DNA of 64,000 bases from Mactromeris polynyma (taxonomy: Eukaryota; Mollusca; Bivalvia; Venerida; Mactridae): NCBI GenBank assembly GCA_032209605.1, contig JASFXZ010000028.1, positions 1,932,941 to 1,996,940 on the forward strand, given 5' to 3'. The translations under genes were made by a program, and so were the position numbers. Position 1 is the stretch's first letter. The number at the start of each line of letters is the position of its first letter. Below the pieces are notes generated by a model that was given only the letters and a program-made list of their open reading frames with translations, searched no databases and was not told the DNA's origin. This document shows positions 21,863 through 34,400 of the stretch, one piece after another.

Positions 21863-23412
21863 ACTAGATCACCTGTCAACAGTGACCAGTTGTTACACTA
21901 GATCAGATGTCAACAGTGACCAGTTGTTATACTAGATCACCTGTCAACAGTGACCAGTTGTTACACTAGATCACCTGTCAACAGTGACCAGTTGTTACAC
22001 TAGATCACCTGTCAACAGTGACCAGTTGTTACACTAGATCACCTGTCAACAGTGACCAGTTGTTATACTAGATCACCTGTCAACAGTGACCAGTTGTTAC
22101 CCTAGATCAGATGTCAACAGTGACCAGTTGTTACACTAGATCACCTGTCAACAGTGACCAGTTGTTATACTAGATCACCTGTCAACAGTGACCAGTTGTT
22201 ATACTAGATCACCTGTCAACAGTGACCAGTTGTTACACTAGATCAGATGTCAACAGTGACCAGTTGTTACACTAGATCAGATGTCAACAGTGACCAGTTG
22301 TTACACTAGATCAGATGTCAACAGTGACCAGTTGTTACACTAGATCAGATGTCAACAGTGACCAGTTGTTACACTAGATCAGATGTCAACAGTGACCAGT
22401 TGTTACACTAGATCAGATGTCAACAGTGACCAGTTGTTATACTTGATCAGATGTCAACAGTGACCAGTTGTTACACTAGATCACCTGTCAACAGTGACCA
22501 GTTGTTACACTAGATCACCTGTCAACAGTGACCAGTTGTTATACTAGATCACCTGTCAACAGTGACCAGTTGTTATACTAGATCACCTGTCAACAGTGAC
22601 CAGTTGTTATACTAGATCACCTGTCAACAGTGACCAGTTGTTATACTAGATCACCTGTCAACAGTGACCAGTTGTTATACTAGATCACCTGTCAACAGTG
22701 ACCATTTGTTATACTAGATCACCTGTCAACAGTGACCAGTTGTTATACTAGATCACCTGTCAACAGTGACCAGTTGTTACACTAGATCAGATGTCAACAG
22801 TGACCAGTTGTTACACTAGATCACCTGTCAACAGTGACCAGTTGTTATACTAGATCACCTGTCAATAGTGACCAGTTGTTATACTTGATCAGATGTCAAC
22901 AGTGACCAGTTGTTATACTAGATCACCTGTCAACAGTGACCAGTTGTTATACTAGATCACCTGTCAACAGTGACCAGTTGTTATACTAGATCACCTGTCA
23001 ACAGTGACCATTTGTTATACTAGATCACCTGTCAACAGTGACCAGTTGTTATACTAGATCACCTGTCAACAGTGACCAGTTGTTACACTAGATCAGATGT
23101 CAACAGTGACCAGTTGTTACACTAGATCACCTGTCAACAGTGACCAGTTGTTATACTAGATCACCTGTCAATAGTGACCAGTTGTTATACTTGATCAGAT
23201 GTCAACAGTGACCAGTTGTTACACTAGATCAGATGTCAATAGTGACCAGTTGTTACACTAGATCAGATGTCAATAGTGACCAGTTGTTATACTTGATCAG
23301 ATGTCAACAGTGACCAGTTGTTATACTTGATCAGATGTCAACAGTGACCAGTTGTTACACTTGATCAGATGTCAACAGTGACCAGTTGTTACACTAGAAC
23401 ACCTGTCAACGA
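21863..23412 (+). repeat. 34-bp minisatellite, about 45 copies, with E-box-like variants
   Basis: The unit starts ACTAGATCACCTGTCAAC and ends AGTGACCAGTTGTTAC, period 34. Two alleles of one hexamer alternate, CACCTG and CAGATG, both CANNTG E-box forms; each unit also has CAGTTG, another CANNTG and a Myb-type core. Further variants are TTACACTAGA, TTATACTAGA and TTATACTTGA. A block of about 306 bases (nine units), marked by the rare ACCATTTG variant at 22701 and 23007, is itself duplicated. Decayed units follow to about 23455. Confidence 0.96.
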
Positions 23413-24990
23413 TGACCACCTTTCAACAGTGACCACTTGACACACAAAATTAACTGTCAACATAGACCCAACTGTCAACGACTACCTGGCAATATACTAG
23501 TAGTCCATATCTGCAACACAGGTTGTGTGGACAGACAACAGTAAATCTAAATTACTTCCCCTTACATTCTTGTGGGGACACAAAAAAGATTGTTTCTGCT
23601 GTGAATAAAAAGAACAAATGCACAAATTAAGATCAAATATTTACTGGCATCAAACTCATTAATTATGCTTCAGTTGATTACAGTAATAAATTCATAAACA
23701 TACATGTAAATCTGATAATATATGCACAGACATTATAGCACTGATACAATAGACACAATACAGCTAGAATACAATAACCTCCCTTTGATAAATAGAACAT
23801 AAAAATTGGACATACATGTATTTACAATACTGCCCTGCGTTCAGAAAAGGTATTTGAGGCTCATGTTTCGTAACGTTTTGCAATTTGGTTCCCCGTGTGC
23901 AGTCAATGTGATACAGTGGGCCAGGGATACAAAACAAAATGTGAGCGACTGTTAGCCGTAACTGGACGCAGGATTGGTACTCGATTCAATTTTCTTAACA
24001 CAATTCAAATATAAAAGAGGATTTCCTTTTTATTTCAAACAAGGTCTGAGGAGATATATGTCAAGATTGATCTCAAAAGTTTAATCTTATTGTTGATTTT
24101 GTAAAATATTCTCAGATAAATTGTAGTAAGATTAAGCCAATGATCATGAACCACTCTGTATGTGACATAAACTTATTTACCCAAACATGAAATCAGAGTA
24201 CATGTATATAATAGACCGAAATAAGTTGAGTGGGATAAACAGTTTTGAGCATAGATACTAATGTCAAGTTTTATAACCTTGGACTGAGAGCAAGTCTCTC
24301 TTAAACTAACGTTCTTGTGCAGGTTGTGTTAAGTATGAGTTTTGAATTCAATTAATCATTGTTAGTATTGTAAAATAAATGTCACTCTCGTGGCAAATCC
24401 ATCAATGTTTTGTCCAACTGGAGTGGGAGAGGGTAGATATACATACGTATATAGGGGACCTTGGACAGCAGAAGATTCCGGACAATGAGCATTTTGATAG
24501 GCTAAAAATAACTAACATCTCGGATATAGGATTGGTCCGAATTTCATCTAGGGGATTTTTACACCTTCAGTCCCTGAATAAAACAGTGGGATAGGTACAA
24601 TCCATTTTGCAGTTTGTCTTAATCCCTTGGCTGTACCCCCTCCCCCTCTCTCAGGAACAAATAGGTGATAGGTGTGTTACATTTGTAATTGGTTAAAATT
24701 AGCATACAGCATACAGCATTTGGTGAAGGAGTTAATATTAATATGATTAATGAAACCGTGTTATTAATAGTATATTACAAATATATGAATAATAATATAT
24801 TATTATTTAATATGCATTTCAAATGCTTTTATTAAACCTAATTTTCGAGCAAATAACTCTCACACAAGATAAACATACTTTGATATCAATCAAGTCCAAC
24901 TACAGCAACCACAAACACTTCAGTTCAGTCAAAATACAATTACGCACAATTTTTGTCTTAAAATGTCCGATAATGAAGCCTAGTAGCTCC
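23413..24990. other. Intergenic stretch, nothing recognised
   Basis: Apart from decayed minisatellite units at its left end, no gene, long repeat or structured element is evident. A 71-codon plus-strand frame at 24379-24594 has no recognisable likeness and no flanking signals. Confidence 0.5.
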
Positions 24991-24995
24991 GTGTA

Positions 24996-25408
24996 AATGT
25001 CATATCCCACAGACCAGTAACACCATATAAATGTCATATCCCACAGACCAGTAACACCATATAAATGTCATATCCCACAGACCAGTAACACCATATAAAT
25101 GTCATATCCCACAGACCAGTAACACCATATAAATGTCATATCCCACAGACCAGTAACACCATATAAATGTCATATCCCACAGACCAGTAACACCATATAA
25201 ATGTCATATCCCACAGACCAGTAACACCATATAAATGTCATATCCCACAGACCAGTAACACCATAAATGTCATATCCCACAGACCAGTAACACCATATAA
25301 ATGTCATATCCCACAGACCAGTAACACCATATAAATGTCATATCCCACAGACCAGTAACACCATATAAATGTCATATCCCACAGACCAGTAACACCATAT
25401 AAATGTCA
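24996..25408 (+). repeat. 34-bp minisatellite, about 12 copies
   Basis: The unit starts CATATCCCACAGACCAGTAA and ends CACCATATAAATGT. Copies are nearly identical; one lacks two bases (CACCATAAATGT, near 25263). Sequence is unrelated to the other 34-bp array. Confidence 0.96.
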
Positions 25409-26519
25409 TCAAAAATATTTTAAACAGACTTAGATAGGTTGGTCATGTAAATATAAAACTGTTAGTATGATATCTGACACTTTCTGATACCTTCATTATT
25501 CTAATACCAAGCGATTCCTTACCAAGCTTGGGCTACTTTACCAGCAACATTTCGTTAAATTGCTTCTTAATGTGACATTTCATTGGATCAGTATTGAGTA
25601 CTGTGCAGAAAATTCAACTAATCCAAAAGTGCATTGTATCACACCTACCATTTTTTGTTTATGACTTCAATTGAAGAGTATCCAATTGTTACACACAATT
25701 TCATTGGTCAGCAGGTGACTCATCAATATTCATAAAAATGAATCTTTGACTATTAATCATTCCAGGGTTCATAATGTATAGATAAAGAAGAGTGCACCAG
25801 TGATCCCTGATTGGATGGAACATGCAACTAATCTTAAAGGTAGATAGTCTGATTTTATATGAAAATATCCTATGTGAAAGTTTTGAGGAAATGGCAAGTT
25901 AATGCCTTCACACAGACATACTCCAAAACATTCCATTGTAACTTGTCTTAAAAGTTCCTGGAACTACAAAACATGAGTGAAATACATATGCAGGTATTTC
26001 TTATGCTGGCGCTAAATGTGCACATAGGTCAGGATAGAATATACTGGTATCGGACACTTGTATATGTGGTTTTGGTAAACGTGTATGAAGAGTGACAATG
26101 CAGTGTTGTAGAGTACATCTGTATGAAGTAAATTACCACCAATTTTCTCATCTTTATCACTTAGGATATTTTGTCAAAGAAAGTAAGAATATGTACCTTT
26201 AAATGTAGCAAATATGTTAACCTTTCCATTACAAAAATACTTGTCAATTAAATAAACTACAGAGAATATATCAAATAACAAAATACAACTTAGCTTTTCT
26301 AACTAGCCTATTAAGCATAAATATGTGAGCATTTCTTCGAATTAAAAAAATAGCAATAAATTACTGACTCTGTTTATAAAATATAAATATTGAATTGCAT
26401 TTCAAGTTCCTTGAGCATTTCAATACATAAATCACTAACCATGAAGCGATTTTTGGACGGAAAAATTGATTACATCATACATGTATACTATAATTTTACA
26501 ACAACAAACAAATGTACAA

Positions 26520-26712
26520 TTCAGGGACTGTAACTCTTCTCCATTTGTCTTCAATTCAAGGGATGTAACTCTTCAACATTTTTCCTTAAATTCAAGGACT
26601 GTAACTCTTATGCATTTTCTATTATTCAAGGGATGTAACTCTTATGCATTTTCTATTATTCAAGGACTGTAACTCTTATGCATTTTCTATTATTCAAGGG
26701 ATGTAACTCTTT
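26520..26712 (+). repeat. Short minisatellite, six units of about 33-39 bp
   Basis: Each unit has TTCAAGGGATGTAACTCT or TTCAAGGACTGTAACTCT followed by a variable AT-rich part, most often TATGCATTTTCTATTA. The last three units are nearly perfect. Confidence 0.85.
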
Positions 26713-27527
26713 GACATAATAATATACATATGCAAACTGCATCTAACCTGAGCATCAAATCAGTTTAATTTGTATTGTTTTAATGTTGGAATCATATAAA
26801 CATCGGTACACATATGTACATTACAAACTTAAGTATTGACCTTGAAAATCAATTTATGTTTGCTTTGATGTTTGAATTTAGTGAATTCTGGCCATATGGG
26901 CGGTATTTTAGCCCCAGCCTTTACCTAGCTCAAGCCAAGTTTGGAATACATATTAAGGATTTAATCCTTAAGTGATGAAAAATCATAGAAACAAAAGAAA
27001 ACAAATTATATGGTAAACATATAGCACTTTCTTTAACACAAGCTGATTCTAAACACGCAACTGCAGCCAAGACAAAAACGATGGTAAAACTATATTTACA
27101 AAACAATGCCCTTAGTTCATGCATATTCATGTATATTATAACCATTTAAGGCCATAAAAATAAATTGCTAGATTATCATCCATTCTTTTTCCGTAAAAGG
27201 GGCACAAGGGAGATTACTTTATTCCTTTGAAATCGATATCTGGGCGACTGATGATATTCACTTGTACAATTTGCTAACAACAAATTAAATAATATCTGAT
27301 AGATTTAACTAGAATTATCACTTAATAACATCAATACAGGAACCCCAATAAATCCCTCGCTGAGAAAATAAGGGCCCTTCAACTCTGACATGCTTGGACT
27401 GACCCTGAATGATACAGGCTGCACACATTTACACTTTATTGTGTATCAATATTCATTTCAATCCCTTTAACAGAGGGAAAGTTCTGACCAAAAACCTCTG
27501 CAACATACTGGCAAGCTGATCGCAGGA

Positions 27528-27812
27528 CCAGAGCTCTAGAAATCCACTGACCAGACGTCCCAGACAAGTCTAATTGCTGAATCGTGCTACCAACAGTTGA
27601 GTTGTAGTTTGTCTGTTTTAAAGATAATTATTATTGGACATTCTAAATATTTAACAAAAATCATGCATTACCCATGCCTTGAAATTGGTGACGATTCAAA
27701 CTGTCACGAAATTTTCTTGGACAACTAGCCTCCCATGTTGGACATGTCAAATTTAATATGTTCACTTGTCTGGGACAAGTGTTTTTTTATTTTAAATCTA
27801 GAGCACTGAATA
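27528..27812. mobile_element. Inverted-repeat element, CTCTAGAAAT family, copy 1
   Basis: Left end AGCTCTAGAAATCCACTG and right end AAATCTAGAGCACTG are inverted repeats. The interior shares ACAAGTCTAATTG, CCAACAGTTGAGTTG and GACAACTAGCCTCC with the copy at 32711-32938 (reverse orientation). A fragment is at 37866-37938. No coding capacity. Confidence 0.65.
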
Positions 27813-28094
27813 CCCAAAGATGAGCAAAAAGGCTATCTGAAGTCCCTGTATCTTATTACAGCAATGACATAAACATTGGGCCAGTATAGAAGAACGGGTA
27901 AGGTACGGTAACCAAGGAATTAAGCCTATATAACGTTACAGTCTGTACTGTACAGTCAACATGGAATGTAGGTATGCAGGTAAATTAAAACTTTACCACA
28001 ATATTTATTTTTCTTGAAAAAATATAAGTATCATTTTTCAAAGACAACAACAAAATATATCAACAATACATTAAGATTATAAAGAGCAACTTAC

Positions 28095-28175
28095 AACGTG
28101 ACAATTAGGGGTACCAAACATGTCCCTTCAACAAACAACGTGACAATTAGGGGTACCAAACATGTCCCTTCAACA
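28095..28175 (+). repeat. 41-bp direct tandem duplication
   Basis: ACAACGTGACAATTAGGGGT followed by ACCAAACATGTCCCTTCAAC occurs twice back to back. A decayed third version (AAGGGGTACAAAATATGTCC) lies at about 28403. Confidence 0.85.
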
Positions 28176-28176
28176 T

Positions 28177-28394
28177 ACAGTAATCTCCACTCACAACGAT
28201 ATCGCTTACTGTGATATACCGCTTATAACGATACCAATCTCATGTCGCTATCTTATCATGTTCCCATCTTACTTACTTACTTACTAACGACTTGTTTTCA
28301 ATAAAAGTCAAGGATGGATATAACAATATTCGGATAAAACGATATAAATCTTATGGTCCTCTTAATACCGTTATAAGCGGAGTTTACTGTAGAA
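28177..28394. mobile_element. MITE-like element with ACAGTAATCTCC / GGAGTTTACTGT ends
   Basis: Ends are imperfect inverted repeats: ACAGTAATCTCCACTCACAA on the left and TTATAAGCGGAGTTTACTGT on the right, both next to TA. The interior has CGCTTATAACGATA and GATAAAACGATATAAAT. Resembles the pogo-like elements in termini but not in body. It also holds a short ACTT microsatellite at about 28269-28286. Confidence 0.6.
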
Positions 28395-28470
28395 TGTCTT
28401 GATAAGGGGTACAAAATATGTCCCATAGACAAATAATGTTGTGATTAGAAGTCCACGTTTGTTTGTCTCT

Positions 28471-31400
28471 TTAATTAGATTTCTTCTCCTCCCTTACAAT
28501 AAAAACGAAGTTCTGACTTCCAATGGCTACTCTCGGATGATGTCCACGGTGGTCATTGTCCAGGCAATACACACTTTGTTGTAGGTCCAGTAACTGACCA
28601 GTAGTCTGAATGAAATACACAAAATAAACACATGAACAGTAGTACAAATCTGTACAGACAGCCAGTGGCTAGAAGTTTCTCCATAAGCAAATATAAACAT
28701 TAAAGCAATTTATAACACAATACAGTCAACTCTTGTTACACAGACATTTAGTATAACGTTATATTCATTGAACAACACAAATTCGGTGCCAACGAGTCTG
28801 CTTTGATTCGGTAATTGATCAAATTCAATAAAACAACATATTCATTACAACAAGGCAAGTGTAAGGAACAAAGATGGTCATAATAACGAGCGTTGAGTGT
28901 ATCTCCAAAAATGGTATTATGGGTTAGTAAAAGCAAAGAATATAGATTTAATATTATTATATTAATACTCTGCAGAAACGCATTCATTTGATTGGTTGAG
29001 AACGCTGAACAAGCTACTTTACAATAACTATTGACTCGAAAAAGTTGCAATAACTTTTCAACAGTAATTTTCAGAATATAACTGCAATCTTCAGTCAATA
29101 TTACATTCAGGTAGGTCATCAATACTACATACTGTCCCATACATAAGGCCATACAGTAAAACCTCAATAATAAGACCACCGCTGGGACCCTTGAAAACAG
29201 GTCTTGTTATTAAGGTGATGTTAATATTGAGGTTGAATAAAGAGCAAAACAGTGAAAATGAACTTGAAAATTGGGTTTTTGGTGATCATATTTTGAGATA
29301 GTTTTTAGGTGAGGTTTTACTGTATACATGATATATAAAACTTATCTAAGAAAAATAACTTCTATAAATGATGATTTATGTTCTTACTATGTCAAGCTAA
29401 CATTTGCTACATTATTCAAGTAATGATTATACATATGTGCTCCAGACATCTGAACTGAAGTTATCTCCCTTTAACCACAAAATTCTCAAAGATAGCAAAC
29501 ATTTTGATTTCTAGCATGTTAAGAATATCAGTATAATTATAATGTAACCAAAATCAAACTTGACCTGTATTTAATTATCCCACAGATACTTGTTACAAAC
29601 TATTTTAATGTTCTATATATGGTCTATTTACTATAATATATTTATAGTTATTAGACTATATAGTAAATAGACCATGTAGAACATTAAAATAGTTTGTTTC
29701 AAGTACCTGTGAATTATCCTATGGTAATGTGCCCAACATAAATGGAATCCTTTCAAGAGTTAATAATCGGAAACCAATATTTCACATGAACTGACGCACA
29801 GGCGGACAAACAGACAAGAGTAACCCTTCATGGCCCTTCGACATTCATCGAATGGCAGGGACATAACAAACTCAGTAATTTATGACCACTTGCGCGTTCT
29901 CATCAATATCTTACATTTAAAGTTCCTCGATCAATGACTCGAGCCATATTATGATTGTGACCGCCACATATGATGCTATCATTACCCAACCATTGACAAC
30001 AATACACCATCGTGTTGTTGAGGGGTTCTGGGGGAACATCCTTTATCTTCTGAGCCGAATTAAAATCCCAGATCTGAAAACAAAGAGTTAGAAAATACTT
30101 CCATATTATCCAATATGTGCTGGCATCAATAATCTGCAGTACAGTCAACCCTACATAATACGACCACCCTTGGGATTTGTAAAAAACTGGTCTTATTATT
30201 GAGATGGTCTTAATATTATAAGGTTGAATAAAGAGCAAAACAGTAATAATGGACGGGAAAATTGTGTTCTTAATGTCAAGGTGGTCTCGTTATTGAGGTG
30301 TCTTTGGGTGAAGTTATACTGCATGTATAACTGCACATCGTTCAGCTGGGATGCACTTAACAAATGGTTAACAATTACCGCCTGATGTTATCCTCAAACT
30401 AGAAACTATCATATGGGATAGAACAACCAAAAGTTTCAATGTCAGCTGTTCAGTGGTAATGTATTTTAACTCTTTAAAATCAGACTAATAGGTAAATATT
30501 GAGCTAGTTTCTTGTGGGGAACTTTTTTGGTTTTCTTTAGACCCAAACTCCTTTTTATCTTCAGATTTATACCAAAAATGAAGGGTGTGTACAATCCATC
30601 AAACTAATGCAAATACAGTAATGTTGTCCCGGACTAGTGCATATTTTATTTTTGACTTTCTAGAGCCCTGCAATCGACACCAAAATATAACACACTTACT
30701 TGTGTCTTATGAGATGATTGTCACACGCCAATTTAAAAATCACCAATTTGCAGGCTTGCCATTGGTCACTTTTAGGACTGCTTTCAAAAACAACCAATCA
30801 GACATTGGAATTTAAAGACTGGTCTAAGATTGACCAGCTCAAACCAAATGCCTGACCCAAACAGTTCCATAGTCAGCACAGTAACCTACCTGGAGGGTGA
30901 CCCCAGTGCACCATGAACCAGTGAGGATATGGTTGTGTCTAGCATCTATATCTATAGCATCTCCGCAGATATGTGGTCCACTTATATGTCTGAAATACAA
31001 AATACCAGTATTCAATAATTTTGCTTTCAATTACAATATGTTGACAATTGAAATTTATCTATATAATTAAACTGAATACCGTATTTGTCCTAACTAACAC
31101 ACCATGTGCTTTTTTGCATTTTCCCACTTTGCATGTGGTCATCACAATATGTGTTTACTTGAATAAGTGCATAATATGGGTCTGCTGCAGAAAAAAAAAG
31201 GATTTCAAAATTTAAGTGCGCTTAAGTTGTCATATGACTAATGCAGAAGGTGCATTAATAAGGAAAAATATGGTACATGTATTGCAATAATCTTACACTA
31301 ATTTTGAATATTTTTGAACATTTACACATATTTAATTATTTTGGTTATTTAATGATGCCTTGTGAATGAATGATTTTTAAATTTGTCAATAATAAAAGTT

Positions 31401-34400
31401 TTAATCACAATTTTAATAAAAACAAAATAATAAAACATTATGTAAAATGGCATGTCATTTTTATTAGTTCTTGAAAATGTTACAAGATTTGGTGATGCCA
31501 ATCACGCATAAGTCTGATTTACAACGTTAAGAAATTGTATTGTATTGCCAAATTACGAAATCCCTTGTGAGGTTTTGAAATGGTCATTATTGCGAATGAA
31601 TAACAGAGGATGAAGTATGAAAATATTATATAAAGAATAATAAGTATATTGTATACAATAAGTATATTATATACACATATAAGTAACTAAAACATTGGGA
31701 AATATATAAAGCAACAAACTTACTGCTTTACTAAAGATATGGTAAATTATATAATACAAATATTTTCATGAAAAATGAACTTTCATCAAACAGAGATTGA
31801 TTATTTCTCTCACATTGTACCAACCAAACAAGAAGATTTTTACCACAGGGTTGGGAGACACAGTCAGCAAATGTCTTAGACAAACATGGTATCACATTTT
31901 TACCACAGGGATGGGAGACACCGTCAGCAAATATCTTAGACAAACATGGTATCACATTTTTACCACAGGGTTGGGAGACACAGTCAGCAAACGTCTTAGA
32001 CAAACATGGTATCACATTTTTACCACAGGGTTGGGAGACACAGTCAGCAAATATCTTAGACAAACATGGTATCACATTTTTACCACAGGGTTGGGAGACA
32101 CAGTCAGCAAATATCTTAGAAAAACATGGTATCACATTTTTACCACAGGGATGGGAGACACCGTCAGCAAATATCTTAGACAAACATGGTATCACATTTT
32201 TACCACAGGGTTGGGAGACACAGTCAGCAAATATCTTAGACAAACATGGTATCACATTTTTACCACAGGGTTGGGAGACACAGTCAGCAAATATCTTAGA
32301 AAAACATGGTATCACATTTTTACCATAGGGTTGGGAGACACAGTCAGCAAATATCTTAGACAAACATGGTATCACATTTTAGCTATAAGTAAATTTAAAC
32401 AGATTGCCAGCAAAAATAACGAGCAGCTTTCACTACCACACAGATTCTACACTCACTCAGGAACATACACAACATTTCAGCACTGCCCAAATCACATGAC
32501 TGGAAGTGGCAAATTTTGTCAAAACCAAACAACGCATGCTGACGCATTTCCGCTCAATAGATCTCACTTTCTGTTCTTCAAATTCAAAAAGGTTGATTGG
32601 TGAAAAAAACATAATTTTTATTTCATATATGAAATATTCCTTCTAACATGGGTGATACCTAATAAAAATGTGAACATTTTTCTAACCTATAGTAAATCGT
32701 TCGCGCACTACAGGGCTCTAGAAATTTTCTTAAAATACAGTTGTCCTGAACTAGAGTACTTGTTAAATTTGACTTGTCCGACATAGGAGGCTAGTTGTCC
32801 AAGCATAGAATAGGGTATGGGTTAATAGTTAAGTAGGCATGCATAACAGACTTGACCAAGTCCAACTCAACTGTTCGTAGCCCGAATCAGCAATAAGACC
32901 TGTCCGGTACGTCGGGCTAGTGGATTTCTAGAGCCCTGGCACTAGGCTATGCTATCAATCAGGTTTGTGCGCTATTTATCAAAGCACTGGAAGTACCGAA
33001 TGTGGCAGGTAGACACAATCTGGTGCCACCCAAAAATGTGGCATAAGTGCTTTGATTTATTATCTTAAATGTAAGATCTTTTTCACTATGATTGTATTAA
33101 AACTGTTATCATACAATTATTAAATCATTTAGGTGTTTTTTTTGAAATATTAATGAATTTAACAAAATATGAATAACTAATGCCTAATTTGAATAAATAT
33201 GAAATTATAACTAGCCTTTAAGTGTACATGTTGATTGATAAAACTACACAAGAATTATGATAATTCTATATGAATACAATAAGCATGACATTTAGTGTAT
33301 GGTGGCCTAAGATCAAACAGCAATGAGCGGTGACACACCAGTAAATCACTGACACACATTCATGGCTACATCACATACCTAAATGAATGTCGTTTTCTAT
33401 CATCCCAGTACTACAAAACATACAATTGCAAAAAAGACATGAATTATAACAACATGCAGGAGTATTAATTATAGAAACCATTCAAAGAAAATCTGGGTAC
33501 ATTTGGTAATCAGTGTCATCAAAGTGCATTGTGAAATATAGCCAACTTGTCCTAAGTGAGGTTAAGTCAAAATATTCACTTTGGCACATACACAATTGGT
33601 ATTGTTTGCGTTAATATAATGTTTAACAAAATTAATTTATCGGGAAAATTCAGAAATTCTCTGATAAAACACATCAGACTGTGGAATAATAAAAAGTAGG
33701 TCACTGGGTCACGAGGTCCCATTTTATCTGAATAATGTCTGTATATCATACTCAACTTTTATGTAAGTTTGATAAATACATGTCAAACCAAATCTAACCA
33801 AATTATCTTTGAGAAATGATTGATACGGATAGAAGATAACACATTGCTCCGAGTGAAAATCCTGTTACGCAAAATTTTGTTGGTTTGGCACAGAACTAAA
33901 GCAACTCATTTCTCAAAACAAAGAAGTAACAATAATTGTATGTCAAGCCCTTGAATTGTATCAAGTATCAACAAATCTCAAACTGAGGAATAATGGCATA
34001 GATATTGTACCAACGTAATTTATAATACAAATGTAGTTGAAACCAACGAAAAAGTCTAAAATTGTGACATATTTAGATTTTTCATATTTTGAAAATATCT
34101 TAAATCATTTGAAGTTTGAGATTTTTAATGGTTAATATTTAATGGCATACCATTGAATCATATAGCAAACACACACAGCCATTGTGGCCTTGGCCTCAGA
34201 CCATCACAGCAAACAATCACTATTATGATACCTAATTTGTCAATTATTATAAAAAACTGATACAGATATGATTCAAATATGATTGGAAAGAGTCCAAGTA
34301 CGTAATATACTACATTATGACTGCTATGATGAAATTAACATAATGAGGGTTTGCCTCAAAACTGTTGTAACTTTTGTTAAAGAAGAAATTATGATATTTT

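Larger units (their letters stand above)
25409..28470. other. 3' flank of the WD40 gene
   Basis: No coding region was recognised. It holds a short tandem repeat at 26520-26712, an inverted-repeat element at 27528-27812, a duplicated 41-base segment at 28095-28175 and an element with CAGTAATCTCC-type ends at 28177-28394. The WD40 gene's 3' UTR presumably extends leftwards from 28470; no single polyadenylation signal stood out. Confidence 0.5.

Noticed and set aside
13001..23412. Periods of 17, 34, 34 and 85 bp in different arrays suggest a common 17-bp rule
   Set aside because: The sequences are unrelated and other arrays have periods 26, 32, 59, 60 and 78; treated as coincidence.
21863..25408. 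Could the regular 34-bp arrays be CRISPR?
   Set aside because: There are no unique spacers; the units are contiguous head-to-tail minisatellites in an animal genome.
31731..32603. Open frames of 214 (minus) and 268 (plus) codons over the same bases
   Set aside because: A 60-bp repeat is a multiple of 3 and happens to be open on both strands; it lies inside a WD40 intron.
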